Below the pieces are notes generated by a model. That model saw nothing but the letters and a program-made list of their open reading frames with translations, did not search any database and had not been told where the DNA came from. Source: Marinilabiliales bacterium (lineage in GTDB: Bacteria > Bacteroidota > Bacteroidia > Bacteroidales > DTU049). From it: DNA of 33,331 bases. The translations under genes were made by a program, and so were the position numbers. Shown here one piece after another: positions 6,416 to 15,315 of the stretch; within the stretch, counting starts at the first letter, position 1; every line of letters starts with the position of its first letter. Where the stretch lies: assembly GCA_002869435.1 (NCBI GenBank), contig PKSX01000003.1:1-33331 (forward strand), in the 5' to 3' direction.

Positions 6416-7507
6416 ATGTATAAAGACATAAAATTCGATTGTATTCATTTTGAAGGCCATATTCCTTGCAAGCCCAACAAAGAGCGTAATAAAGAATGTG
6501 TAAGCTGCGACGAATATGTGAAGCCCGAAAAAAGAATTCTGATTATTAAACTGGCTGCCATTGGCGATGTGATCCGTACTACACCCCTTTTGGCGCGATA
6601 TCGCAAAATATATCCAACTGCGCATTTTACATGGATTACCAATTTTCCTGATGTTCTCCCCAAGAAGGAAATCAACAAGATTTACAAGTTTGATTTCAAA
6701 TCGGTTTATACCATAAAAAACCAGACCTACGACATTGCACTCAACCTTGACAAAGACCCCGAAGCCTGCATTTTACTCAGCGAAGTAAATGCCACAGAGA
6801 AATACGGATTTACATGGACAAATGGACAAATGGCTGCAGCTACTGAAGCAGCGCAACATAAAATCGTTACCGGATTATACGACAGTGTATCCATTAAAAA
6901 CACCAAACATTATCTGGAAGAGATTTTTGAAATTTGCCACCTCGATTTTCAGGATGAACCCTATAGCATGAACCTGAATGAAAATCTGGCAAAAAAATGG
7001 AATTCACTAAAAGAAAAGGCCAATGGAATGAAGATTGTTGGGCTGAATACCGGCTGCGGAAAACGCTGGCTCACCCGTCTCTGGCCTCAGGAATACTGGA
7101 TTAAGTTTATTCAGAAGCTACAGGAAAAAGACTATTACCCGATCATTCTGGGTGGCCCTGATGAAGATTTTCAGAACAAAATTTACGCTGATAAAACAGG
7201 AGCCTATTATCCGGGAACATACAGTCTGGAAGAATTCATTGCACTGACTTCAAATCTTGACATTGTGGTAACACAGGTTTCCATGATGATGCACATTGCT
7301 GTTGCGCTGAAAAAGCCCATGGTACTCTTCAACAATATTTTCAACAAACACGAGTTTTACCTGTACAACCGGGGCGTTATTCTGGAGCCAGAAAGCGGCT
7401 GCGACTGTTATTTTGGAAACTCCTGCAAGCGTGATCGTTCTTGCATGTACGACCTGCATGTAAATTCGGCACTGAAAGAAGTCGACTCCCTGGCTGCGAA
7501 ACTATAG
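6416..7507 (+). CDS. Glycosyltransferase family 9 (heptosyltransferase-like) with N-terminal Cys cluster
   Basis: This 363-residue protein has the GT9/ADP-heptose:LPS heptosyltransferase layout. RILIIKLAAIGDVIRTTPLL near residue 40 is the N-terminal Rossmann motif. KIVGLNTGCGKRWLTRLWP opens the C-terminal donor-binding domain, and PIILGGPDEDF and VVTQVSMMMHIAVALKKPMVLF follow; the latter corresponds to the usual DS..MH.A..L.KP segment. A Cys-rich N-terminal extension (Cys9, Cys18, Cys28, Cys31) and a C-terminal Cys cluster (CDCYFGNSCKRDRSC) could bind metal; their role is unknown. It likely works at the inner membrane on lipopolysaccharide or another surface glycan. It is seven bases upstream of a GT4 gene, so the two probably act on the same glycan. 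Acceptor and donor sugars cannot be read from sequence. Confidence 0.88.
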   Translation: MYKDIKFDCIHFEGHIPCKPNKERNKECVSCDEYVKPEKRILIIKLAAIGDVIRTTPLLARYRKIYPTAHFTWITNFPDVLPKKEINKIYKFDFKSVYTIKNQTYDIALNLDKDPEACILLSEVNATEKYGFTWTNGQMAAATEAAQHKIVTGLYDSVSIKNTKHYLEEIFEICHLDFQDEPYSMNLNENLAKKWNSLKEKANGMKIVGLNTGCGKRWLTRLWPQEYWIKFIQKLQEKDYYPIILGGPDEDFQNKIYADKTGAYYPGTYSLEEFIALTSNLDIVVTQVSMMMHIAVALKKPMVLFNNIFNKHEFYLYNRGVILEPESGCDCYFGNSCKRDRSCMYDLHVNSALKEVDSLAAKL

Positions 7508-7513
7508 TTTGCC

Positions 7514-8647
7514 ATGAAAATTGCCTACCTGTCTACTTTTTATCCGTTCCGTGGAGGAATTGCACAATTCAATGCACTGCTCACTGAAGCATTGCGTGCC
7601 GAAGGGCATGAAGTAAAAGCCTTCACCTTTAGCAGGCAATATCCAAAAATGCTTTTTCCCGGAAAAACACAAATGGTTAGCGAAAACGACGATGCCATAA
7701 AAATTGGCGCAGAACGCATTCTCGATACAGCAAACCCATTAAACTGGGGTAAAACAGCCAGAACCATCCGCAAATTTGAGCCAGATTTGCTGATAATGAA
7801 ATACTGGATGAGTTATTTCGGACCATCGCTGGGGTCAGTAGCCAAAAGACTAAAGAAAGACTGCAAAATAATTACTGTTCTTGACAATGTAATTCCACAT
7901 GAGAAAAAGTTTTACGATATGCCGGCCACCCGGTATTTTCTTAAACAGAATCACGCATTCATTAGCATGAGCAAATCGGTCGAGGCCGACCTTCTTTCTA
8001 TTCTTCCGGATGTAAAATCTGTTTTTTCTCCTCATCCTGTATATAATCATTTCGGAATGCGAATCAGCAAAGAGGAAGCATGCAGGCAACTCAACATTCC
8101 TTCGAACAAGAAAACGGTTTTATTTTTTGGCTTTATTAGAAAATACAAAGGTCTTGATAATCTGATCAACTCATTCAGTATGCTTGATGACAGTTATCAG
8201 CTTTTGATTGCAGGAGAATCATACAGTGATTTCGATGAATATCAGCGCCTCATCGATGGCAACAGCAACGAAAATATTCATCCACACATTAGGTATATAG
8301 ACGATAACGAGGTTCCGGCCTTTTTCTCTGCTGCAGAAGTGCTTGTTTTACCCTATAAATCAGCTACCCAAAGTGGAATCTCAGGTATTGCTCTCCATTT
8401 CAGGCTTCCACAAATAGTGAGCAATGTGGGCGGACTTGTTGAGTATGTCGAACACGAAAAAACAGGCTTAATTATCGAAAATCTCACGCCGGAAAATCTT
8501 GCTGAAGGTTTAAAACGTTATTTTGACAATAATTTAAAAGAGAAATTTGAGTCAAATATTGAAGAAATTAGTGATAAATATTCGTGGGAAACCCTTGCCA
8601 GAACTATTGTTGAGCTTAGTGAAAGCCTCGAAACTAAAACAAGATAA
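7514..8647 (+). CDS. Glycosyltransferase family 4
   Basis: This 377-residue GT-B fold protein starts MKIAYLSTFYPFRGGIAQFNALLTEAL, the GT4 glycine-rich acceptor-side loop. VLFFGFIRKYKGLDNLI marks the start of the donor-binding half. LPYKSATQSGISGIALHFRLPQIVSNVGGLVEYV holds the nucleotide-sugar binding region; the canonical E-x7-E is reduced to a Ser/Gly-rich version, as in many GT4 enzymes that keep only one acidic residue. It is predicted to be cytosolic or membrane-associated and to act in surface glycan assembly. It follows the GT9 gene with a six-base gap and ends about 70 bases before the aminopeptidase gene, which has its own promoter box. The sugar specificity is unknown. Confidence 0.9.
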   Translation: MKIAYLSTFYPFRGGIAQFNALLTEALRAEGHEVKAFTFSRQYPKMLFPGKTQMVSENDDAIKIGAERILDTANPLNWGKTARTIRKFEPDLLIMKYWMSYFGPSLGSVAKRLKKDCKIITVLDNVIPHEKKFYDMPATRYFLKQNHAFISMSKSVEADLLSILPDVKSVFSPHPVYNHFGMRISKEEACRQLNIPSNKKTVLFFGFIRKYKGLDNLINSFSMLDDSYQLLIAGESYSDFDEYQRLIDGNSNENIHPHIRYIDDNEVPAFFSAAEVLVLPYKSATQSGISGIALHFRLPQIVSNVGGLVEYVEHEKTGLIIENLTPENLAEGLKRYFDNNLKEKFESNIEEISDKYSWETLARTIVELSESLETKTR

Positions 8648-8694
8648 ATATCACTTTTCCTAATTTTATTTCGCCAATTTAGCTACAAAAAACA

Positions 8695-8702
8695 TATCTT
8701 TG
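8695..8702 (+). promoter_or_regulatory. -7 promoter box for the aminopeptidase/ChaN pair
   Basis: TATCTTTG matches TAnnTTTG exactly and lies 17 bases before the ATG at 8719. A degenerate TTTCG lies about 21 bases upstream, where the -33 element would be. Confidence 0.6.
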
Positions 8703-8718
8703 TAGAAACACCATTATT

Positions 8719-10155
8719 ATGAATACCATTATCGATTATTATCAGCGCAAAGCCCGCGTAGGCTCTTTCATTCATTTGATCAGTTCAACAGATGAAATTT
8801 CGGATTATTATTTTTCGGAAGAAGAGCGTAAGCATATTAAAAGCTGGTTCAGAAAAGAAAAACAAAACATCTACAGCATCAATCGTGCACCAGGGGTACA
8901 AATCATTGCCCTTGTTCCCGACAAGAAGCTAAATTTCACCATAATTGAAGATATTCGCAGGCTTGGCAGCGATTCAACAACAATTCTGAAAAAATATAAA
9001 ATTGAGGATGTAAACATCGATTGTAGTCTTGACACCGAAGTTTTGCAGCCGTTTCTGGAGGGCTTAACTCTTGCAAACTATGATTTTCTCAAATACAAAA
9101 GCGATTCAAAAGATCTCACTTACCCGAAAAGGGTTTTACTCAGAAAAGACAAGGCTTACACTAAAATGGTTCGCGAAATTAAAAATGTAAATGATGCTGT
9201 TTTTCAAGCCAGAAATCTTGTAAATGAGCCATTATCTGGCTTAAACGCGCCGATTTTTGCCGATTTCGTTGAAAAAACCTTTAATAAGCTTCCGGTTAAA
9301 ACTGAAATTCTGAACAAAAACAGAATTAAAGCATTGAAAATGGGTGGATTACTTGGTGTTAATCGAGGCAGCAAGGATGAACCGGTCTTCGTAATAATGG
9401 AATATAAGCCTGAAAAGGCCGTAAACACTAAACCATATGTTTTAGTAGGTAAAGGCGTAATGTATGACACCGGTGGCATGAATCTCAAACCGGGAGCATC
9501 AATGGCAGACATGAAATGTGATATGTCGGGAGGAGCGGCTGTGGTTGGAGCCATGATGGCTATAGCCAAAAACAAGCTTCCTGTTCATGTCGTTGGCCTG
9601 GTGCCTGCAACCGATAATCGTACAGGTGACGACGCTTACGTTCCCGGCGATGTATTGAAAATGTACAATGGAAAAACAGTTGAAGTACTTAATACAGATG
9701 CAGAAGGTCGTCTGATCTTGGCCGATGCTCTGGCATATGCAAAAAAATATGATCCCAAACTTATTATCGACATAGCAACACTCACCGGATCAGCTCATGC
9801 AGCCATAGGGCATTTTGCCATTGTGGGTATGACAGGGAAAGCCAAAACAGAATTCCAGCAGCTTCAGAAAGCCGGGGAAGATGTATTTGAGCGTATTGTT
9901 GAATTCCCGTTCTGGGATGAATATGGAGAGTTGCTTAAATCAGATATCGCTGATTTAGCCAATATTGGCGGTCGCTATGCCGGAGCTATTACCGCTGGAA
10001 AATTTCTCGAGAATTTTGCAGAAGCACCATATATTCATCTAGATATTGCAGGCCCGGCATATATGGCCAAGAAGTGGAATTACTGGCCCAAGGGCGGTAC
10101 CGGTGTCGGTGTTCGATTATTTTACCAATTCATTAAATCACTTTCCAAAAAATAA
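8719..10155 (+). CDS. pepA: M17 family leucyl aminopeptidase
   Basis: This 478-residue cytosolic di-zinc exopeptidase removes N-terminal residues from peptides. The catalytic domain carries VGKGVMYDTGGMNLKP (about 242-257), which supplies the metal-binding and catalytic Lys/Asp. MADMKCDMSGGAAVVG follows, then NTDAEGR at 325-331, the M17 signature with metal-binding Asp and Glu and the bicarbonate-binding Arg. The N-terminal 150 residues form the poorly conserved M17 macro-like domain, and the length is normal for the family. It is followed five bases later by the ChaN-like gene. The symbol follows the PepA/LAP family and does not imply the DNA-binding role known in E. coli. Confidence 0.93.
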   Translation: MNTIIDYYQRKARVGSFIHLISSTDEISDYYFSEEERKHIKSWFRKEKQNIYSINRAPGVQIIALVPDKKLNFTIIEDIRRLGSDSTTILKKYKIEDVNIDCSLDTEVLQPFLEGLTLANYDFLKYKSDSKDLTYPKRVLLRKDKAYTKMVREIKNVNDAVFQARNLVNEPLSGLNAPIFADFVEKTFNKLPVKTEILNKNRIKALKMGGLLGVNRGSKDEPVFVIMEYKPEKAVNTKPYVLVGKGVMYDTGGMNLKPGASMADMKCDMSGGAAVVGAMMAIAKNKLPVHVVGLVPATDNRTGDDAYVPGDVLKMYNGKTVEVLNTDAEGRLILADALAYAKKYDPKLIIDIATLTGSAHAAIGHFAIVGMTGKAKTEFQQLQKAGEDVFERIVEFPFWDEYGELLKSDIADLANIGGRYAGAITAGKFLENFAEAPYIHLDIAGPAYMAKKWNYWPKGGTGVGVRLFYQFIKSLSKK

Positions 10156-10160
10156 CAAAA

Positions 10161-11024
10161 ATGAAAATTATTTCAATTTTTCTCATAAGCCTCCTGATGG
10201 TAGGCTCAGCGGATAAACCCGCTTATCGTCTTGTTGATAAATCCGGTACTGACATTGACTATTCGGCTCTTGTAACGAAAATGGCCGAGTATGATGTTGT
10301 TTTTATAGGAGAATACCACAACAATTCTATCAACCATTGGTTGGAATTGCAGTTTACCAAAGACCTTTACAAAGAAAAAGACGGGAAAATCATTCTGGGT
10401 GCAGAAATGTTCGAAACCGATGTGCAGCTAATCATGAACGAATATCTGGCCGGTAAAGTAAAAGACCGCAATTTTGAGGATGAAGCCAAACTCTGGCCGA
10501 ATTATTCAACAGATTATAAACCGTTGCTGGAATTTGCCAAAGAAAACAGTTTGGAATTTATTGCCACCAATGTGCCCCGCCGCTATGCATCTATGGTAGC
10601 TACCGGTGGTACAGAAGCCCTTGATGCTCTCACCAATGAAGCCAAGGCGTTGATGGCTCCCCTTCCTTTTGCATATGATGCAGAACTGCCTTGCTACGCT
10701 AAAATGATGCAAATGAGCATGGGAATGGGTCACGGAAAACCCAATGAAAACCTACCGAAAGCTCAGGCACTGAAAGACGCAACCATGGCGTATTTCATCA
10801 ATAAAAATGTGAAAGACGGTTATACATTTGTTCATTACAACGGCGCCTATCATTCCGATTACGGCGAAGGAGTCGTTTGGCACTTAAAAAAGTATAATCC
10901 TGATCTGAAAATCCTGGTGATTTCCGTTTCTGAGGTAAGCGACCTTAACAATCCTTCAATGGAAGATCTCGAGAAAGGCGACTATACCATTCTGACACCA
11001 GACGATATTACGAGAACGTATTAA
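10161..11024 (+). CDS. ChaN/Tiki-superfamily (haem-binding uptake, EreA-like) exported protein
   Basis: This 287-residue exported protein has a short signal peptide (MKIISIFLISLLMVGSA) without a lipobox cysteine, unlike typical ChaN lipoproteins. The mature part begins with VVFIGEYHNNSINHWLELQF and LGAEMFETDVQ, the GE.H and G.EMF motifs of the ChaN/TraB/EreA-like fold. Conserved histidines recur near the C-terminus (YNGAYHSDYGEGV), matching the third motif. A Met/His-rich stretch lies near residue 180 (MMQMSMGMGHGKP). ChaN of Campylobacter binds haem dimers; other family members are metallo-hydrolases, so both haem binding and proteolysis are possible. It is co-transcribed with the aminopeptidase, which would fit peptide processing, but that is inference. 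Confidence 0.82.
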   Translation: MKIISIFLISLLMVGSADKPAYRLVDKSGTDIDYSALVTKMAEYDVVFIGEYHNNSINHWLELQFTKDLYKEKDGKIILGAEMFETDVQLIMNEYLAGKVKDRNFEDEAKLWPNYSTDYKPLLEFAKENSLEFIATNVPRRYASMVATGGTEALDALTNEAKALMAPLPFAYDAELPCYAKMMQMSMGMGHGKPNENLPKAQALKDATMAYFINKNVKDGYTFVHYNGAYHSDYGEGVVWHLKKYNPDLKILVISVSEVSDLNNPSMEDLEKGDYTILTPDDITRTY

Positions 11025-11069
11025 TCATTAATGAATTTGAGCAAAAGAAAGGAGATTCCACTTCTTCTT

Positions 11070-11954
11070 TTATTCAATTATGATTGTTTTTAATGCTTGT
11101 CCTTCAGAAGCAATAATCCGAATCAGATATTCACCGGAATTAAGTCCAGAAAGATCTATACACTTTTTCAAATCCGGTGATTGCTCTCTATATACTACTC
11201 GGCCTGAAAAATCTTCAATAATGATCTCTGAAACCTGAATGCTTGCAGGACAATCAATCATAAGAAAGCTAGATGCCGGGTTTGGATAAACAGAAACTTC
11301 AGCACCAAGATCAGTTTCTCCAATAGAAGAAGAGCCTGTGTAAATTATTTCCAGCATAGGATGTAATGAATCTGTTGCATTATCGCTCGATGCAAAAGCT
11401 GCTACAATATAATAATTTACTTCATCAACACATTTAATAAGCATTCCGTAATTATTCAACGGGTTGGTATATTGATCTACAATTAAATCGGTAACATTGA
11501 TTACTTTTTTCGTGGTTGGGCTGCTAATGGCAGGCACAGTAACCATATTTGCATTATCAAATGTAGGTGCATTATTCCATGTAACAGTAGAGGCATCCCA
11601 GTCTTCAGTAATTCTGTTTAAAGTGAAAGTATTATCACCTGTGAGCGGATTACCATTCCAATTATACGAATACGCCCATACCCATAAATGAAGATTGGCT
11701 TTTAAGATAGTGGAACCGGCAGGCAGCGCTGATAGTGGAAAGCATATCAATGACCGGAGAACAGTAGGATTACCTCCAGAAGTCCAGGTGGCACAAGAGA
11801 ACTCCTCATAAGTTCCAAAATTAGTGCTGGGATACTGATGATAAATCATAGCATCCTTTCCCGATTCTATATCAGGCTTTATATAAAGTGTATCATACTG
11901 GGCAATGCAATTGACCTGAAGAGCAAAAAATAAGAGAATAATAATAGTTTTCAT
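11070..11954 (-). CDS. DNRLRE-domain T9SS cargo protein
   Basis: This 294-residue exported protein has a signal peptide (MKTIIILLFFALQVNCIA) that would be cut before Gln19. Residues about 22-205 form a DNRLRE/TGF-propeptide-like beta domain: an N-terminal strand with KDAMIYHQYPSTNFGTYE, then LRSLICFPLSALPAG, a WNNAPTF motif and LIVDQYTNPLNNYGMLIK. Domains of this type are structural adhesion modules in cell-surface proteins. The last 75 residues (VSVYPNPASSFLMID...SGEYLIRIIASEGQALKTIIIE) are a type A T9SS sorting domain. It stands alone on the minus strand, convergent with the ChaN-like gene and divergent from the amino-acid permease, with its own -7 box. The ligand is unknown. Confidence 0.88.
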   Translation of the reverse strand: MKTIIILLFFALQVNCIAQYDTLYIKPDIESGKDAMIYHQYPSTNFGTYEEFSCATWTSGGNPTVLRSLICFPLSALPAGSTILKANLHLWVWAYSYNWNGNPLTGDNTFTLNRITEDWDASTVTWNNAPTFDNANMVTVPAISSPTTKKVINVTDLIVDQYTNPLNNYGMLIKCVDEVNYYIVAAFASSDNATDSLHPMLEIIYTGSSSIGETDLGAEVSVYPNPASSFLMIDCPASIQVSEIIIEDFSGRVVYREQSPDLKKCIDLSGLNSGEYLIRIIASEGQALKTIIIE

Positions 11955-11980
11955 ATCGAATGGTGTTTGAATTATTTTTA

Positions 11981-11988
11981 CAAATTTA
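11981..11988 (-). promoter_or_regulatory. -7 promoter box for the DNRLRE T9SS cargo
   Basis: Minus-strand TAAATTTG matches TAnnTTTG exactly, 27 bases upstream of the ATG at 11954. No clear TTTG lies at the -33 distance; a TTTTTA tract about 21 bases further upstream is the nearest candidate. Confidence 0.5.
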
Positions 11989-12037
11989 TGATGTTTTTTG
12001 TTTTTGTTTTAAAAAGACATCAATTATTAAATTTCCT

Positions 12038-12045
12038 TAGATTTG
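12038..12045 (+). promoter_or_regulatory. -7 promoter box for the APC permease operon
   Basis: TAGATTTG matches TAnnTTTG exactly and lies 20 bases before the ATG at 12065. The intergenic region 11955-12064 thus holds two divergent promoters separated by a T-rich tract. Confidence 0.55.
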
Positions 12046-12064
12046 TAACCTGCAAACAAAAGAA

Positions 12065-13750
12065 ATGTCATCACTCTTCCGCCGCAAATCAGTAAGCGAT
12101 ATTGTCGCACACCACGAGAAGCATGGAAAGCCCATGAAGCGTTCTCTTGGCGTGGTTGACCTTACAGCTCTGGGCATAGCAGCTATTATTGGCGCCGGAA
12201 TTTTCAGTACGGTTGGCACTGCTGCAATGCATGGTGGTCCGGCCGTTTCACTACTTTTCATTCTTACTGCTGTTGCTTGCGGATTCTCTGCAATGGCTTA
12301 TGCTCAGTTCGCCTCATCCATTCCAATTAGCGGCTCGGCATATACTTATTCATACGCCAGTTTTGGAGAACTCATTGCCTGGATTATTGGGTGGGACCTC
12401 ATTATGGAATACGCAGTAGGAAATATCGCTGTAGCTATTTCGTGGTCTGATTATTTTACCGGCTTCTTGTCCGGATTTAGCTTGCACATTCCTGCATTTA
12501 TGACCGTAGATTATCTGTCTGCATCAAGAGGGTTTCAAGAAGTTACAACATTGCTTGCCAATGGAACCGCATGGGCAGATATCAGTCCTTCTCTGCAGGA
12601 AGCTTATAATGCATGGAAATCTGCCCCACAAATTGGGGGGCTACGGCTCATTGCCGATATTCCTGCTTTCGGTGTAGTAGCTATAATTTCATCACTGGTT
12701 TATCGTGGAATCAAAGAGTCGAAAACCGCAAGCAATATTATGGTTTTGCTGAAACTGGTGATCCTTATGTTGGTTATTGCGGTTGGAGCATTTTATGTAA
12801 ATCCCGAAAACTGGTCTCCGTTTGCTCCTAACGGGCTAGGAGGAATGATGAAAGGAGTGGCAGGCGTATTCTTTGCCTATATTGGCTTCGATGCCATCAG
12901 CACTACAGCAGAGGAGTGTAAAAACCCGAAGCGGGATCTGCCCCGCGCCATGATTTACGCACTAATAATTACTACGGTAATTTATGTGCTTGTAACGCTA
13001 ATCCTCACCGGAATGGTCGACTACAGGCTTCTCGGAGTCGGTGATCCCCTGGCCTTCGTTTTTACCCAGGTTGATCTTCAACAATTTTCAGGAATAATTG
13101 CTGTTTCTGCTCTAATAGCCATGGCCGGCGTTTTACTTGTTTTCCAGGTCGGTCAACCCCGTATTTGGATGAGTATGAGCCGGGACGGCCTTCTTCCAAA
13201 ACGATTCTCAAAGATACACAAGAAATATAAAACACCTTCCTTTAGCACCATTATTACCGGCTTAATGGTTGCTATTCCGGCGCTTTTCACCAACCTGACA
13301 GAAATGACAGATTTAACGAGCATAGGAACCTTGTTCGCCTTTGTGCTTGTTAGTGGCGGTATAATGCTGCTAGATAAATCTGATCCCGAAATCAGAAAAG
13401 GATTCAGAATACCTTACCTCAATTCCAGATATTTTGTACCCATAGTAGCGCCAATTGCAGTGTTTCTGATCTGGTATTTCAGCGATGGCATTGACCTGAA
13501 CTACATGATTGAACACAGAGTTGTAGTTCTTATATATTGGGTAGTTGCCTCTGCTCTTATGGTTATTTCCATTTTCAAACAATGGAGTTTTATTCCACTC
13601 ATGGGAGTTCTCATCAACCTGTATCTGATGTCAGAGCTTGGGGTCAGCAATTGGCTGCGCTTCATCATCTGGCTTGCCATTGGCCTGGTAATATATTTTA
13701 CATGGGGTCGTCGACACAGTAAATTACGCCGTCAGGAAAATGGATCTTAA
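12065..13750 (+). CDS. APC superfamily amino-acid permease (CAT/YfnA-like)
   Basis: This 561-residue inner-membrane protein has about 12-14 hydrophobic segments. LGVVDLTALGIAAIIGAGIFSTVG near residue 30 is the first transmembrane helix, with the unwound GAGIF substrate motif of APC transporters. FAYIGFDAISTTAEECKNPKRDLP is the signature of the cationic/YfnA amino-acid transporter branch. An extra periplasmic loop of about 60 residues (about 145-205) separates the fourth and fifth segments. The last four helices form the C-terminal block seen in CAT-type members. It probably imports amino acids by proton or sodium symport; the substrate is not readable. It overlaps the next gene by 11 bases, indicating translational coupling. 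Confidence 0.92.
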   Translation: MSSLFRRKSVSDIVAHHEKHGKPMKRSLGVVDLTALGIAAIIGAGIFSTVGTAAMHGGPAVSLLFILTAVACGFSAMAYAQFASSIPISGSAYTYSYASFGELIAWIIGWDLIMEYAVGNIAVAISWSDYFTGFLSGFSLHIPAFMTVDYLSASRGFQEVTTLLANGTAWADISPSLQEAYNAWKSAPQIGGLRLIADIPAFGVVAIISSLVYRGIKESKTASNIMVLLKLVILMLVIAVGAFYVNPENWSPFAPNGLGGMMKGVAGVFFAYIGFDAISTTAEECKNPKRDLPRAMIYALIITTVIYVLVTLILTGMVDYRLLGVGDPLAFVFTQVDLQQFSGIIAVSALIAMAGVLLVFQVGQPRIWMSMSRDGLLPKRFSKIHKKYKTPSFSTIITGLMVAIPALFTNLTEMTDLTSIGTLFAFVLVSGGIMLLDKSDPEIRKGFRIPYLNSRYFVPIVAPIAVFLIWYFSDGIDLNYMIEHRVVVLIYWVVASALMVISIFKQWSFIPLMGVLINLYLMSELGVSNWLRFIIWLAIGLVIYFTWGRRHSKLRRQENGS

Positions 13751-14525
13751 CATCATCATCGTACTCATTTGTTCAGGGTTGCTGGTTGGCTTTATCAATA
13801 CCCTAGCCGGCGGTGGCACTATAATTTCACTCACCACTCTTATGTGGCTGGGACTTCCAATTAGTATTGCAAACGGCACCAATCGTGTTGCCGTTTTTTT
13901 CCAAACTCTTACGGCAGTTGGCAGTTTTCAGCAAAGTCATTTAATCGATTGGAAAAAAAGCATAAAAATCGGGATTCCAACAATTCTTGGATCTGTTGCC
14001 GGCTCCTTAATTGCAGTAAAGCTGGACGAAAAGATTATTGAACAGTCTTTTGCCATTATAATGATTATGATGCTCGGTTTTATCGTCTTCAAACCATCGG
14101 CCTGGCTCAAAGGCAATGAATCAATATTAAAAAAGCCCATTCGTACATGGATGTATCCGACATTTTTTATGATTGGGATTTATGGTGGTTTTATCCATGT
14201 TGGAATTGGGTATTATTTGCTTGCCGCTATAGTTCTGGGGCTTGGCTTTGACCTGGTAAAAGCCAATGCTATTAAAGTACTAATGGTTTTGCTATATGTT
14301 CCTTTCACCCTGGTAGTCTTCATATGGACCGATCAGGTGAATTGGAGTTATGGCCTTGTGCATGCTATTGGAAATGTTGCCGGAGCACTAATTGCATCGA
14401 GGTTGGCTATTAAAAAAGGTGCGGGTTTTGTAAGAATTATCCTTATTATTTTAATCCTTGCTGCAATTATAGATATCACGGGGCTGATCTCTTTGAAAGA
14501 GTGGTTTGTGAATTTTACAAAATAA
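13740..14525 (+). CDS. TauE/SafE (TSUP) family membrane permease
   Basis: This 261-residue inner-membrane protein has about eight hydrophobic segments arranged as two repeats, the TSUP layout. LLVGFINTLAGGGTIISLTTLMWLGLP opens the first repeat and IGIYGGFIHVGIGYYLLAAIVLGLG the second; both carry the family's glycine-rich motif. TSUP proteins export or import sulfite, sulfoacetate, taurine-derived sulfonates or thiosulfate. The start lies inside the end of the APC permease gene (11-base overlap), so the two are likely made together. That pairing might reflect uptake of a sulfur-containing amino acid coupled to sulfite release, an inference only. Confidence 0.9.
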   Translation: MDLNIIIVLICSGLLVGFINTLAGGGTIISLTTLMWLGLPISIANGTNRVAVFFQTLTAVGSFQQSHLIDWKKSIKIGIPTILGSVAGSLIAVKLDEKIIEQSFAIIMIMMLGFIVFKPSAWLKGNESILKKPIRTWMYPTFFMIGIYGGFIHVGIGYYLLAAIVLGLGFDLVKANAIKVLMVLLYVPFTLVVFIWTDQVNWSYGLVHAIGNVAGALIASRLAIKKGAGFVRIILIILILAAIIDITGLISLKEWFVNFTK

Positions 14526-14569
14526 AACAAAACTGATATAGATTTTATCTATTTTTACAAAAAATTTTA

Positions 14570-15202
14570 ATGAACCCGAATAAGCGAAGAAGAGGGATAT
14601 TTGAAACCATGCGACTGCGATATTTTTACCTGCAGAAAACCGGTTTCTACAGAGAAGTTGGAAAAAGCTTTCTCCGACTGGGTATTATTGTCATTGTAAT
14701 AGCTGCAATTTACTGGTTTGCAGGAACCCGCTGGCTTGATATAGATGAAGTTTTTAACTACATGGTTCACAGTATACAAAGGGTTTATGTTTTTGGGTTA
14801 TTCTTTTTAACTGAAACCTTTCTGAATATTATTCCTACAGATCTATACATTATCTGGAGCGAAGAATTTGAAAGTCCCTGGCGCTGTTTAACCATATTGG
14901 CTGTGTTATCTTATATAGCCAGCCTAACAACTTACGGCCTGGCTCGATTGGTAAGAAAAATCAAACGAATAAACAATTACTTCACAAATCGTTTCGAAAA
15001 ACATATAAAAAACAGCAAAAAATGGGGTGGCTGGCTTATTGGAACAGCGGCCATGACTCCTCTTCCCTATTCAATAACTGTCTTCAGTATGGGTCTTTTA
15101 AAGTATCCGTTTAAACAGTTTTTAATTTGGTCATCCTTGCGAATTCCGCGATTTTATATCTACGCATATATTCTCTACAGCACCATAAACCTCAATTTTT
15201 AA
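14570..15202 (+). CDS. VTT/SNARE-associated (DedA/YqaA-like) membrane protein
   Basis: This 210-residue membrane protein has a basic N-terminus and one hydrophobic segment near residues 38-56. A VTT-like core follows: FGLFFLTETFLNIIPTDLYIIW, a loop, then ILAVLSYIASLTTYGLARLV. AAMTPLPYSITVFSMGLLKYPFKQFLIWSSLRIPRFYIYAY is the C-terminal G/P-rich re-entrant region and amphipathic end. VTT-domain proteins are linked to lipid scrambling or undecaprenyl-phosphate recycling in bacteria, but this protein is divergent and lacks the clean F/Y-x-x-x-R motif pattern of DedA. It follows the TSUP gene by 44 bases. A partial -7-like TAGATTTT sits at 14539-14546. The fold assignment is moderately sure; the function is open. 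Confidence 0.7.
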   Translation: MNPNKRRRGIFETMRLRYFYLQKTGFYREVGKSFLRLGIIVIVIAAIYWFAGTRWLDIDEVFNYMVHSIQRVYVFGLFFLTETFLNIIPTDLYIIWSEEFESPWRCLTILAVLSYIASLTTYGLARLVRKIKRINNYFTNRFEKHIKNSKKWGGWLIGTAAMTPLPYSITVFSMGLLKYPFKQFLIWSSLRIPRFYIYAYILYSTINLNF

Positions 15203-15291
15203 CTATTGGAAGCTTCACCTGGCGCGATTTCTCCGTTTTGGTATGCTTTTTGAAATACTAAATGCAAAAGCTGCGTTATTAAAAAAAATTG

Positions 15292-15299
15292 TAACTTAG
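15292..15299 (+). promoter_or_regulatory. Candidate -7 box for the 158-residue exported protein
   Basis: TAACTTAG differs from TAnnTTTG at one position and ends 16 bases before the ATG at 15316. No -33 TTTG is visible at the right distance. Confidence 0.35.
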
Positions 15300-15315
15300 C
15301 ATAAAAGTAAAAACC

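Noticed and set aside
11043..11071. AAAAGAA/TTCTTTT hairpin between the ChaN-like and DNRLRE genes
   Set aside because: Seven A:T-rich pairs with a 15-base loop and no T-tract; it overlaps the minus-strand stop codon. Too weak to call a terminator.
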